Source: Sphingobacterium paludis (lineage in GTDB: Bacteria; Bacteroidota; Bacteroidia; Sphingobacteriales; Sphingobacteriaceae). Taken from it: DNA of 64,000 bases. A program made the translations under genes and the position numbers. The stretch covers positions 1 through 64,000 of the forward strand of contig NZ_SNZV01000008.1 of NCBI RefSeq assembly GCF_004364125.1, in the 5' to 3' direction. Shown here piece by piece: positions 26,255 to 36,050 of this stretch (within the stretch, counting starts at the first letter, position 1; every line of letters starts with the position of its first letter). The notes beneath the pieces were generated by a model. The model was not told the origin of the DNA. It saw nothing but the letters and a program-made list of their open reading frames with translations, and did not search any database.

Positions 26255-29200
26255 ATGAAGGAAATTAACGCTTTACTTCTTTTGCTGCTATGTTGCCACC
26301 TCGCTTTTGCTCAGCAACGCACGATTACGGGGAAAGTTGAGGATAGCCAAAACCGTCCCGTGCATGATGTTACCGTGAAAGTTAAAGGAGCAGAGACGCA
26401 GACCAAGACCGACGAGAGTGGCAACTACCGCATTGTCGTTACGTCAACAAATGCTATCCTGATGTTTACTTCCGTAGGTTATGATCTGCAAGAGCAGCAG
26501 GTTCTGGGACGTAGCGTAGTCAACGTTACCCTGACCGATGGTAATTCGCAGTTGGACGAGGTTGTCGTTATCGGCTACGGCACTGTAAAACGAAAAGACC
26601 TTACCGGCGCGGTGTCATCTGTAGATGCCAAAACCATCTCGGCAGCCCCCGTATCTTCCGCATTGGAAGCCATACAAGGGCGAGTTCCGGGCCTCAACAT
26701 TACTGCTACGGAAGGCTCGCCGGATGCGGAGCTGACGGTGCGCGTGCGCGGCGGCGGTTCTATCACACAAGATAACGCACCGCTGTATATCGTAGATGGA
26801 TTTCCGGTAAGTTCCATAGCCGATGTAGCGCCACAGGACATCGAAACCATAGATATTCTTAAAGATGCGTCATCCACAGCGATCTACGGAGCCCGCGGCG
26901 CCAATGGTGTAATCCTTGTCACCACGAAAAGCGGAAAAACAGGAAAAACAAACATCAGCTTTAACGCTTTTAATTCGATTAAAAATATCGCGAATAAACT
27001 CGATGTATTATCGCCGATGGACTACGTAAAATGGCAATACGAGCAATCGTTGCTAGCCAATAAGCCCGAAAATTACACGCAATATTTTGGTAATTACCAA
27101 GACATGGATCTGTATGGAAATATCCCGGCGAATGACTGGCAAGATATCATATTCGGCCGCACCGGAAACACGTACAACCAAAACTTAAACATCAACGGTG
27201 GTAGCGAAAAAACGAAATACGCAGTGAGCCATAGTTTTATCGACGACAAAGCCATCATGCTGGATTCTGATTTCAAACGCCATAACATCAACCTGAAACT
27301 AAACCATAAACTCTATGACAAGCTGACGCTGGATCTAGGCTTTCGCTATTCGGACACGCGTGTAAACGGCGGTGGGATGAATGAACAAAATGAGAAATCA
27401 TCAGCAGACTCGCGGTTGAAATATGCCATGCTTTATCCGCCATTTGCAGTCCCGGGATTAACAACCACTACCGAAACCGATGACGACTTCAATCTCTACA
27501 GTCCTATTGTGGCTATTGCTGACAACGACCAATACTTTCAGCGAAAAACCTACAACTTGAACGGTGCTGCCACCTACAAAATCATAGACAACCTGACCCT
27601 CCGATCGGATTTCGGCTATGAAGGCTTTCGCAATGATCAAGATCGCTTTTATGGCAATACAACCTATTATGTACGCAATGCGCCTACCAGTGGCAACCAA
27701 AATAAACCAGCACTGATACAAACCAATACAAATAGAAACAGCATCCGAAATTCCAATACGTTAAGTTATGATTTTGCCGATGTGATCGGTGCTGATCACA
27801 AACTGAACGCGATGGTCGGCCAAGAATTTATCATCACGACCAACAACATATTGGAAAACACCTTGCATGGCTTTCCTGAGACATTTGATTTCGAACGTGC
27901 ACGGATGACAACCACGTTGGCAACACCATTCTCGATCAACAATTTCTTCGAACCAGATGATAAATTACTATCGTTTTTTGGCCGGGCCAACTACGATTAC
28001 AAAGAGCGCTATCTACTGAGTGTTGCCTTCCGTGCGGATGGTTCTTCCAAGTTTGCCGCTGGCAACAACCGCTGGGGCTATTTCCCTTCCGTATCAGGAG
28101 CGTGGCGTGTGTCCGAAGAAAATTTCATGCAAAACACGAAAGCATGGCTTACCGACCTCAAGCTGCGCGCCAGTTATGGAGAAACTGGGAACAACCGCAT
28201 TCCAAACGGACTTTTGGTGCAGCTGCTGAACAACTCGCCTACAGCTTGGGTCAACGGTAGCACGAACTATTGGGCGCCGTCCAAAACCATGGCCAATCCT
28301 GACTTGAAATGGGAAACCACCATCACGCGAAACCTAGGTTTGGATTTTACGCTGCTTGGCGGAAAACTGAATGGTACCATCGATGCCTATGTCAACAAAA
28401 CCAAGGATCTTTTGCTGGCTTACAACGTAGCCGGATCGGGATACGACATCCAATATAGAAATATAGGAAGTACGCAAAACAAAGGTTTGGAGTTCTCCCT
28501 AAACTGGAATGTGGTAAGCAAGGAAAATTTTGATCTGACGTTTGCCGGCAACATAAGCTTTAACCGCAATAAAGTGTTAGACATAGGCGCTCTTGCCAAC
28601 ATCCCATCGGCATCGGGCTGGGCATCCACAGCAATCAATGCAGACTATATTGTCGAGGCAAATCACCCGCTAGGCCGCATGTATGGCTATGTCAATGATG
28701 GCCGCTACGAGGTATCAGATTTTGAGGGGTTCAATGCTGCTACAAACCGCTGGATCTTGAAAGAGGGCGTAGCGGATGCGTCGGATGTGGTAGGCAATGT
28801 TCGCCCCGGCTCGATGAAATTGAAGGACTTAGATGGCGATCTGAAACTGAGTGTTTCCGATAGAACATTTATTGGCGACGCCAACCCGCTCCACACCGGT
28901 GGATTTTCCATCAACTCTCGTATTTACAACTTCGACGTGGCGACATATTTCAACTGGAGTTATGGCAATGATGTGTACAACGCGAACAAGCTGGAGTACA
29001 CGCAAACCAGTCAATATTTCTCGCGCAACATGATTGCGACGATGGTAGACGGTCAGCGATGGACCAACCTACGACCTGATGGAACCCTTAGCAACGATCC
29101 TGCTGAGTTGGAAGCGATGAATAGCAACACCAGCTTGTGGTCGCCCTATACGCGGCAGTTTGTCTTCAACGATTGGGCGGTTGAAGATGCGTCATTCCTT

Positions 29201-29434
29201 CGGCTAGCGACAGTAACCTTGGGCTACACGCTGCCTACCGCCATTTCGCAAAAATTAAGGATGAGAAGCCTGCGCGTATATGCATCCGGCTACAACCTCC
29301 TGCTGTTTACTAACTATACAGGCTTCGACCCGGAGGTATCTACCCGCCGGCAGACACCACTTACGCCAGGTGTGGATTATTCGGCTTATCCCAAGAGCAA
29401 ATCATTCGTTTTTGGCTTAAATGTTAATTTTTAA
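26255..29434 (+). CDS. SusC-like TonB-dependent outer-membrane receptor (pectin PUL)
   Basis: The protein has 1059 residues with a signal peptide ending near residue 20 (HLAFAQ). A carboxypeptidase-regulatory-like domain (TITGKVEDSQNRPVHDVTV) leads to the hallmark LDEVVVIGYGTVKRKDLTGA, a plug with IYGARGANGVILVTTKSG and a barrel ending in NVNF. It is the outer-membrane importer for the oligosaccharides released by the pectate lyase encoded three genes later. It lies 533 bp after the LacI gene and 7 bp before its SusD partner's start. Confidence 0.96.
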   Translation: MKEINALLLLLLCCHLAFAQQRTITGKVEDSQNRPVHDVTVKVKGAETQTKTDESGNYRIVVTSTNAILMFTSVGYDLQEQQVLGRSVVNVTLTDGNSQLDEVVVIGYGTVKRKDLTGAVSSVDAKTISAAPVSSALEAIQGRVPGLNITATEGSPDAELTVRVRGGGSITQDNAPLYIVDGFPVSSIADVAPQDIETIDILKDASSTAIYGARGANGVILVTTKSGKTGKTNISFNAFNSIKNIANKLDVLSPMDYVKWQYEQSLLANKPENYTQYFGNYQDMDLYGNIPANDWQDIIFGRTGNTYNQNLNINGGSEKTKYAVSHSFIDDKAIMLDSDFKRHNINLKLNHKLYDKLTLDLGFRYSDTRVNGGGMNEQNEKSSADSRLKYAMLYPPFAVPGLTTTTETDDDFNLYSPIVAIADNDQYFQRKTYNLNGAATYKIIDNLTLRSDFGYEGFRNDQDRFYGNTTYYVRNAPTSGNQNKPALIQTNTNRNSIRNSNTLSYDFADVIGADHKLNAMVGQEFIITTNNILENTLHGFPETFDFERARMTTTLATPFSINNFFEPDDKLLSFFGRANYDYKERYLLSVAFRADGSSKFAAGNNRWGYFPSVSGAWRVSEENFMQNTKAWLTDLKLRASYGETGNNRIPNGLLVQLLNNSPTAWVNGSTNYWAPSKTMANPDLKWETTITRNLGLDFTLLGGKLNGTIDAYVNKTKDLLLAYNVAGSGYDIQYRNIGSTQNKGLEFSLNWNVVSKENFDLTFAGNISFNRNKVLDIGALANIPSASGWASTAINADYIVEANHPLGRMYGYVNDGRYEVSDFEGFNAATNRWILKEGVADASDVVGNVRPGSMKLKDLDGDLKLSVSDRTFIGDANPLHTGGFSINSRIYNFDVATYFNWSYGNDVYNANKLEYTQTSQYFSRNMIATMVDGQRWTNLRPDGTLSNDPAELEAMNSNTSLWSPYTRQFVFNDWAVEDASFLRLATVTLGYTLPTAISQKLRMRSLRVYASGYNLLLFTNYTGFDPEVSTRRQTPLTPGVDYSAYPKSKSFVFGLNVNF

Positions 29435-29441
29435 AGACAAC

Positions 29442-31262
29442 ATGAAAGAGATGAAAAATTTAGTACATACAACCCTATTGCTCGCCGGTATACTGCTTGC
29501 CAGTAGTTGCAATGATTTTTTAGAAGCGCCCGCCAAGTCTTCCATGGAGGCCGAAGTGATCTTTTCTGATCCTACGCTAGCGGCAGGTGCCATTCCCGGC
29601 ATCTTGCAATCCTTTGGAGAAACCAATTCCTATAGAGGTCGTTACCTCGTCTTCTACGGCACAAATACCGATGTAGAGGTCAACAGCTCCTTAAAAGCGA
29701 TTGATGATGATAAAAGCCGATTAAGCAATTACAACACTACGCTTAATAACGGACAAATGAATACGGAGAACAATGCCTATGCTAAATTTTTCGAGGGTAT
29801 TGAACGTGCTAATTTCGCTATTGTGTCGCTCCGCAGATATGGAAACATCGAAAACTCGCCCGAGATGGCACAGATATTAGGTGAAATTTTAACGCTTAGA
29901 GCGGTGCTGTACAGCGACCTGATCAAAGGATGGGGAGATGTTCCTGCGCGCTTCGAACCCATAACCAGCGCCACATTAACCCTGGAGCGTAGCGATAGAA
30001 ACATTATTTACAAACAGCTGCTTGCCGACCTTGCTGAGGCCGCTGAACTACTCCCTTGGCCAAACCAAAGCGCAGCCACGAATTCTGTAGAGCGCGTGAG
30101 TAAAGCTTTCGCAAAGGGGCTTCGTGCACGCCTGGCACTGGCGGCAGGTGGCTACGCTTTACGGCAGGATGGCAACATCCGCCTAAGTGACGATCCAGAT
30201 CTTTCCCGGGAGAAAATGTATAGCCTTGCAAAGCAAGAATGTCTAGATATTATCAATAGCAATACCCTGCGTCTGCTAGGTTTCGAGGAGACTTTCCGAC
30301 GTTTTAATCAGGAAAATTTAGCGGCTGGTGGTGAATCCATGTGGGAAATACCTTTCGCGGAAGGGCGGGGCCGCGTGATATTTGACCTCGGTGTTCGCCA
30401 CACGAAAACGAATAAATACACGGGGCAAAACCGGGGTGGCACCATAGGTCCAAACCCACTTATGCTATATGCCTTTGACAGGGATGATACACGACGTTTT
30501 GTTTCCGTGGTGCCCTACGAATGGGATCGCGCATCAGCCGATGCACCCGATGCAGGCGGCTTTCAGATCCCCTCATCGTTGGGCAGGCTGTTCTTCGGAA
30601 AATACCGCTATGAGTGGATGAGCCGACGGGTGACATCAACCAATGACGATGGCTTGAACTGGATGTATATGCGTTACGCTGATGTGATCCTTATGGCAGC
30701 GGAGACCATCAATGAGCTGGATGGTCCAACAGCAGCAGCGCCCTATCTTAAAATGATACTAGACAGGGCTTTTCCAAATAATCCGGCCAAAGTATCAACG
30801 CTTATCAGCGCCGCTACACCTTCGAAAGATGCGTTTTTCAATACAATTGTTGATCAACGAGCACTCGAATTTGTTGGCGAGATGTTGCGCAAGCAGGATC
30901 TTATCCGTTGGAACCTCTTAGACGTAAAACTATCGGAAGCCAAAACAAAACTGGAGCAACTGGAAAAACGGACCGGAATATACGCAAACCTGCCAAACAG
31001 AATATACTACAGAATGGCTGCTGATGGGGAGACGCTTGACATTTACGGCTTAAATTTTGGCGATACCGATGCACAAGGGGCTTCATTAGGCTATACCGCC
31101 AGTAAAACATGGACCATGGTTGCCAACAACGACCAAACAACATACTGGAATGCCTTGGTATATCCCGGAAAGACCGCCAATGCCCAGCCTTACTGGCCGA
31201 TATGGCAGGTATTCTTAGACGCTTCAGAAGGAAAGCTGAATAACAAATTTTTGAACCTATAA
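29442..31262 (+). CDS. SusD/RagB-family lipoprotein (pectin PUL)
   Basis: The protein has 606 residues from ATG 29442 (MKEMKNLVHTT). An in-frame ATG at 29421 lies inside susC and would spoil the leader. The lipobox is LLASSCND. SusD features are DFLEAPAKSSMEAEVIFSD, TLRAVLYSDLIKGWGDVP, MYMRYADVILMAAETINEL and VDQRALEFVGEMLRKQDLIRW. It is longer than a typical SusD (about 500-550), with extra sequence before and after the conserved C-terminal helix. It partners the SusC encoded just upstream on the cell surface. Confidence 0.94.
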   Translation: MKEMKNLVHTTLLLAGILLASSCNDFLEAPAKSSMEAEVIFSDPTLAAGAIPGILQSFGETNSYRGRYLVFYGTNTDVEVNSSLKAIDDDKSRLSNYNTTLNNGQMNTENNAYAKFFEGIERANFAIVSLRRYGNIENSPEMAQILGEILTLRAVLYSDLIKGWGDVPARFEPITSATLTLERSDRNIIYKQLLADLAEAAELLPWPNQSAATNSVERVSKAFAKGLRARLALAAGGYALRQDGNIRLSDDPDLSREKMYSLAKQECLDIINSNTLRLLGFEETFRRFNQENLAAGGESMWEIPFAEGRGRVIFDLGVRHTKTNKYTGQNRGGTIGPNPLMLYAFDRDDTRRFVSVVPYEWDRASADAPDAGGFQIPSSLGRLFFGKYRYEWMSRRVTSTNDDGLNWMYMRYADVILMAAETINELDGPTAAAPYLKMILDRAFPNNPAKVSTLISAATPSKDAFFNTIVDQRALEFVGEMLRKQDLIRWNLLDVKLSEAKTKLEQLEKRTGIYANLPNRIYYRMAADGETLDIYGLNFGDTDAQGASLGYTASKTWTMVANNDQTTYWNALVYPGKTANAQPYWPIWQVFLDASEGKLNNKFLNL

Positions 31263-31263
31263 T

Positions 31264-32799
31264 ATGAGCACCATGATCAATAGAAGAATATACTGGCTAA
31301 TTGCACTGGCTATAAGTTACGGTTCAATAACCTCTTGTTCCAAGGATATGACGCAGGAAATTGCTGAGCTGAATCTCGACCGTGCCCTGTCTCCTACTGG
31401 AGTGCTTGCTCAAGTAGTAAACCGCACGTCGGTGCGTTTACAATGGAACAAGATGCACAATGCTGATCATTACGTTGTCGAGATATTTGACAACCCGTCA
31501 TTCACTGGAGAAGCTGCCATGCGCTTGGACGATGTGCAATATACCCAACTTCCACTCACCGTTCCCGGCTTGAATGGCGAGACGGCTTATACTGTACGCA
31601 TCCAGGCGATAGGCAGCACTGCTCCTTCGAAATGGAGCATGGCTACCTTCACGACAGATACGGAACAAATTCTGCAGACGATAGACCCAGACAAAGTGAC
31701 GTCCTCTTCCGTGGTGCTGAATTGGCCTGCTACGGTGATGGCCACGAGCATCGTTATCACTCCCGGCAATATCGAAAGGCCTGTCAGCGCGGAAGAAGTG
31801 CGAGCCGGTGAGGCTTTGATAGCGGGTCTACAAAGTAACGTGACGTACACCGCTAGGCTTGTAAACGGCAACCGCACACGAGGAACGATCACCTTCACCA
31901 CGCTATTGGGTGACAATGTCACGATGGTCGATCCAAGCCAAAACTTGGCCAGCATCATCGCTTCCGCCAAAGATGGCGATATACTTGCACTGCAACCGGG
32001 CACATATGCCATCGACAACGACTTGACCGTTGATAAAAGCATCACCATTCAAGGTCTTCGAACCGCTGATAGACCCATCTTACGAGGCGTCGCATTTAAG
32101 CTGAGTAAGAGCGTAGGCTTTACCTTGAAAGACCTCGTGCTAGACGGGACGGGTGGCAGCGGAAACCAAACCATCGTCTACACCGACGACGCTACCTATG
32201 AAGCATTCGTAATGGAAGGTTGTGACGTAAAAAATTATGTCAAAGGATTGTATCATATCAACAAAAAAACACGGATACGCTCCACGACCTTTAAAAACAA
32301 TCTGATCCACGAGATTGAATGCAATGGCGGCGACTTGATCGACTACCGCACCGGCCTCTCTGACGTATTTATCTTTGAAGACAATACCGTTTACAATAGC
32401 GCCCTGGCACGCGATATATTCCGTATGGATGCAGGAGGTTCGACAGAATTTCCACAGGTTAAAAGTCTAATTACAATCACGAACAACACGTTCTATAACC
32501 TTGCGAATGGCAGTAAGCGATTACTCTATATCCGCCTAACAAATCATGAAATCTCATTCACGAAAAATATCATTGCAAATAGCCAATGCATCTACACCAA
32601 TAATAACAGCCTGCAGGTGAAAGAATTTAGCCGCAACAACTACTTCAACACACCGAATATTACGGGTACCATGCCGGTAACGGAATCAGGCGCAACCACG
32701 TTAGATCCCCAATTTGCAGCCCCTGCATCCGGCAATTTCACGGTAAATAATTTAGACCTGAAGCTCAATGGAATAGGAGCTTCCAGATGGCGACAATAA
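31264..32799 (+). CDS. DUF4957/DUF5123-type lipoprotein: fibronectin III domains plus beta-helix
   Basis: The protein has 511 residues with a lipobox (SITSCSKD). Two fibronectin type III-like domains (about 40-130 with LQWNKMHNADHYVVEI, and about 135-215) precede a right-handed beta-helix (about 220-500). The helix reads SIIASAKDGDILALQPGTY, ITIQGLRTADRPILRG, NNTFYNLANGSKRLLYIR and ends with TTLDPQFAAPASGNF. I recall this architecture from pectin PULs (DUF4957/DUF5123) as a surface polysaccharide-binding protein or lyase-like enzyme. It starts 1 bp after the SusD stop and precedes the pectate lyase gene. Confidence 0.82.
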   Translation: MSTMINRRIYWLIALAISYGSITSCSKDMTQEIAELNLDRALSPTGVLAQVVNRTSVRLQWNKMHNADHYVVEIFDNPSFTGEAAMRLDDVQYTQLPLTVPGLNGETAYTVRIQAIGSTAPSKWSMATFTTDTEQILQTIDPDKVTSSSVVLNWPATVMATSIVITPGNIERPVSAEEVRAGEALIAGLQSNVTYTARLVNGNRTRGTITFTTLLGDNVTMVDPSQNLASIIASAKDGDILALQPGTYAIDNDLTVDKSITIQGLRTADRPILRGVAFKLSKSVGFTLKDLVLDGTGGSGNQTIVYTDDATYEAFVMEGCDVKNYVKGLYHINKKTRIRSTTFKNNLIHEIECNGGDLIDYRTGLSDVFIFEDNTVYNSALARDIFRMDAGGSTEFPQVKSLITITNNTFYNLANGSKRLLYIRLTNHEISFTKNIIANSQCIYTNNNSLQVKEFSRNNYFNTPNITGTMPVTESGATTLDPQFAAPASGNFTVNNLDLKLNGIGASRWRQ

Positions 32800-32904
32800 A
32801 CGCAATAGGCCGTATATATCACAACAATATATACGGCTATGGTAACACCGGTAGATGATGAACACATCGCATTTGTATCACAAACATACAATTCAGCCCC
32901 GCTA

Positions 32905-34389
32905 ATGACACGAACAAAACAATCCCTTAAAAAGCCTGTAGCGGCAACGCGCAGTGCATTTACGATGTACAGCATCTGCCTAGCGGCATTTTTCTTAGCT
33001 CCTAGCCAAATCAGCTGTGCGAAACATACGACGAAACCTGTGCCCGCCCAGCGCGATACAACCGCGGAAAACATCGCCTTTCCCGGCGCTGAAGGTTACG
33101 GAAAAACCGCAACAGGCGGACGCGGCGGCAGGGTTATCAAAGTGACTAACCTGAAAGACGATGGTGCCGGAAGCTTACGACATGCCTTGATGCAAAAGGG
33201 GCCACGCATCGTGGTCTTCGAGGTTTCGGGTACTATCGATCTCCAGCGTCGCATCCAGATCAAAAATGGTGACCTGACCATCGCCGGTCAAACTGCTCCC
33301 GGCGACGGAATCTGTATCAAAAATTATGATGTGACGGTGGATGCCGACAACGTGGTTATTCGGTTCCTGCGTTTCAGGCTAGGGGATCTTACGCGGCAAC
33401 AAACCGATGCCCTTTCAGGCCGCCACCAGCAGCATATCATGATCGACCATTGCTCGATGAGCTGGTCTATCGACGAGTGTGCCTCTTTCTACGCCAATAA
33501 AAACTTCACCATGCAATGGTGTATCATCTCGGAAAGCTTAAACCAATCTTTTCATGATAAAAATGACCACGGCTACGGCGCTATATGGGGCGGTCACCAG
33601 GCTACGTTTCACCATAACTTGCTAGCACACAACAACAGTCGAAACCCACGGTTTGATGGCGGTAACCGCCCTGGCACGGGGGGGCTGAGTCCGGTAGGTA
33701 TTGATCAGGTAGATTTCCTGAACAACGTGATCTACAATTGGCATGGCAACAGCGTCTATGGTGGGGAAAATGGGGAGTACACGATGCGAAACAATTATTA
33801 CAAACCCGGCCCCGCAACCCCAAAAAGCAACAACAGACGGATCATCCAGATTTACAAAGAGAAGAGCGCAACGTATGCTCCTGGCCATGGCACATTTTAC
33901 ATTCACGGAAACTACGTATTTGGAAATACGGCCGTTTCAGCCAACAACTGGCTGGGGGGTGTGGACTACGACACCGCGCTCGATCAAAACGCCGTACAGC
34001 GGAAGGACGCATTTCCATTTGAAAAGTTAAGCACGCAACACAGCGCCCAAGAAGCATTTGACGCCGTTTTGGCCAAAGCCGGCGCCAGCTACAGGCGCGA
34101 TGTTGTAGACAGTCGCATAGTAAAAGAAGTACAAGATGGAACGGCCACTTTTAAAGGGTCGAAGACGCAGCTTCCCGGTATTATCGATTCGCAGGCTGAC
34201 GTAGGGGGATGGCCCGCACTCGCACAACTGGAAGCCCCAAAAGATACCGATGGCGATGGTATGCCTGATGCATGGGAAATAGCCAACGGCTTGGATCCAC
34301 ATGTGTCCGATGCTAATGGCAACAAGCTGAGCAGGGTATATGATAATGTGGAGGTATACATCAACAGTTTGGTAAAAGACCTGTATTGA
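32905..34389 (+). CDS. pectate lyase, PL1 family, lipoprotein-like leader
   Basis: The protein has about 494 residues from ATG 32905; an upstream ATG at 32839 gives a leader preceded by 22 polar residues and is less likely. The leader ends in SQISCAK, a possible lipobox. The PL1 domain begins with AFPGAEGYGKTATGGRGG and contains TNLKDDGAGSLRHAL, VVFEVSGTIDL, DHCSMSWSIDECASFY, LLAHNNSRNPRFDGG and VIYNWHGNSVYGGE, matching bacterial PL1 pectate lyases. The C-terminus has a calcium-binding DTDGDGMPDAWEIANGLDP motif. It cleaves polygalacturonate by beta-elimination. The last gene of the pectin operon. Confidence 0.92.
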   Translation: MTRTKQSLKKPVAATRSAFTMYSICLAAFFLAPSQISCAKHTTKPVPAQRDTTAENIAFPGAEGYGKTATGGRGGRVIKVTNLKDDGAGSLRHALMQKGPRIVVFEVSGTIDLQRRIQIKNGDLTIAGQTAPGDGICIKNYDVTVDADNVVIRFLRFRLGDLTRQQTDALSGRHQQHIMIDHCSMSWSIDECASFYANKNFTMQWCIISESLNQSFHDKNDHGYGAIWGGHQATFHHNLLAHNNSRNPRFDGGNRPGTGGLSPVGIDQVDFLNNVIYNWHGNSVYGGENGEYTMRNNYYKPGPATPKSNNRRIIQIYKEKSATYAPGHGTFYIHGNYVFGNTAVSANNWLGGVDYDTALDQNAVQRKDAFPFEKLSTQHSAQEAFDAVLAKAGASYRRDVVDSRIVKEVQDGTATFKGSKTQLPGIIDSQADVGGWPALAQLEAPKDTDGDGMPDAWEIANGLDPHVSDANGNKLSRVYDNVEVYINSLVKDLY

Positions 34390-34686
34390 TATCGCCGGAA
34401 GGATAACCGAATCAACTGAAGGCTGTACATCGCGGACAATAAAGTGGAAAGACAGGTCGAAACGCTTTATTTATTGAGAAATTCCCCTAAATCGCTTTCT
34501 GATGTATGTGATGAACGATTTTAAGCCGGCTAAAAATTGCGGGAGTTAGGCTTTTTTGTACCTTTACGATTCCTAAACCGACATCGATATGAAAAACAAC
34601 TACAGCATCTGTATACCCGATTTGGGGTATATTTCTGGCGTAGCATACCATCTTACAGGGAGTACAGCTTCTATCCTGCCGCAGCT

Positions 34687-35265
34687 ATGCTAATAGATAG
34701 AATCATCAAAAAATTTATGCATATCGACATCACGGAGGACGAGCTGCTGGAAGCGCGTAAAATTCTTCGTATCGAATATGGTAAGAGAAACAGCTTCTTT
34801 TTGAGAAAGGGCGAGCACAGCAGCCGCGTGGGTTTCCTTATCGAAGGCTTGCTATATGCCTACAGTATCGACAGCAATGGGGAGGAGCAGATTCACAACT
34901 TTTTCTATCCGTCGTTTCCGCACGATGTGCTGTTCAACTACGAAGCCCATATTCAGGTACAGTCCTCCCAGGTAGCTTACAAATTTTATCAGGATAGTAC
35001 GATCGTTGTACTTGATACTGCCGGGCTTAAAAAGCTGTACGAAAAGTTCCCTCGGTTCTATTCATTAGAAATGCTGATCATGCAGCCTCAATTTTTGCAG
35101 GCCACTTATCAAAACAAACTGCTGCGGGCAGGTAAAGCACTCGAAAAGATCGCCATCTTAAAGCGGCAGTCACCCGAGATCTTTAAGCTGTTTCCCTCCG
35201 CCTACATCGCCTCCTATCTCGGAATTCACAGAAATACATTCAACAGAGCTATGCATAAACTATAG
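34687..35265 (+). CDS. Crp/Fnr-family regulator (cNMP-binding fold)
   Basis: The protein has 192 residues from ATG 34687 (MLIDRIIKKF). The frame is open to 34537 but the upstream part reads unlike the family. The sensor domain is recognisable (SFFLRKGEHSSRVGFLIEGL and FYPSFPHDVLFNYEAH) as a degenerate cNMP-binding fold. The C-terminal half ends in a helix-turn-helix (SAYIASYLGIHRNTFNRAMHKL). Such Bacteroidetes proteins usually lack cyclic-nucleotide contacts. The target genes are unknown. It has its own terminator 8 bases after the stop. Confidence 0.85.
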   Translation: MLIDRIIKKFMHIDITEDELLEARKILRIEYGKRNSFFLRKGEHSSRVGFLIEGLLYAYSIDSNGEEQIHNFFYPSFPHDVLFNYEAHIQVQSSQVAYKFYQDSTIVVLDTAGLKKLYEKFPRFYSLEMLIMQPQFLQATYQNKLLRAGKALEKIAILKRQSPEIFKLFPSAYIASYLGIHRNTFNRAMHKL

Positions 35266-35272
35266 CAAAAAT

Positions 35273-35294
35273 GCACCAAATGGTGCTTTTTTTT
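35273..35294 (+). terminator. rho-independent terminator of the Crp-like gene
   Basis: GCACCA AA TGGTGC forms a compact six-pair hairpin followed by eight T. It begins 8 bases after the stop of the Crp-like gene. Confidence 0.85.
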
Positions 35295-35446
35295 GACTAG
35301 GTTTGCAACTATTTTTGAACTGGTTACGTCACGTAGCCCTACTATGAAAATACGATCCATTTGCCCCTCTTGGCAAATAGTATCTGTGCAAATCATGTTG
35401 CGCTGAAGTTTATTATTGAGAACGAATTTATTAAGTGAAGTCTAGA

Positions 35447-35854
35447 ATGACATTAGAGGATAATAGCAACAAGAAGATATGTATAGCATTTGCCGATGAT
35501 TCCACGATCACGCAGTTACTCCTGAAGACGTTGATAGCCAAGGATCATCGCTTTAACCTGGTTTTGGATGCCGAACATGGCGAAATGTTGTTGGAAAAAC
35601 TGAAAACAACGGAAACGCTTCCTACCGTTTGTATTTTAGACCTATACATGCAGCCCATGAACGGTATCGAGACAGCTTACGAAATTCAAAAACTTTACCC
35701 CGACATGCTGCTTTTTGGTTACTCAACAAGTACAGAACCGCACGATATAGAAAACATGCTTCAGGCGGGGGTGGTCAAGGTGTTCGACAAAAATGTCGTG
35801 AGCGTCCGCGAACTTCTGGCTGACATTTACCAGTACTTATCGCTTCCCAAATAA
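35447..35854 (+). CDS. stand-alone response-regulator receiver protein
   Basis: The protein has 135 residues from ATG 35447 (MTLEDNSNKK); a GTG four codons earlier is less likely. The receiver fold is clear: ICIAFADDSTITQLLL (acidic pair), VCILDLYMQPMNGIE (phospho-Asp), LLFGYSTSTEP and VFDKN (Lys). No output domain follows. It may pass signals by phosphotransfer or by protein contact. There is no histidine kinase nearby, so its partner is elsewhere. Confidence 0.88.
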   Translation: MTLEDNSNKKICIAFADDSTITQLLLKTLIAKDHRFNLVLDAEHGEMLLEKLKTTETLPTVCILDLYMQPMNGIETAYEIQKLYPDMLLFGYSTSTEPHDIENMLQAGVVKVFDKNVVSVRELLADIYQYLSLPK

Positions 35855-36050
35855 CGGAAGGACACCACGTTTTTCGCTGCTTATACATGAAAGGCTTCAT
35901 GCGAAAGGATGTAGCTTTGTCTACAGCGTTGAGGCGAGCAGCCGCAAGGGCCCAACGCTTCTTGCCGAGCAGCGCATGGAACGATGCAGCAAGCATGTGA
36001 AAAAAGATGCGCTAGGCCTTTCCGGGGAGAAATGTAGCTCTAGCAAGCAT

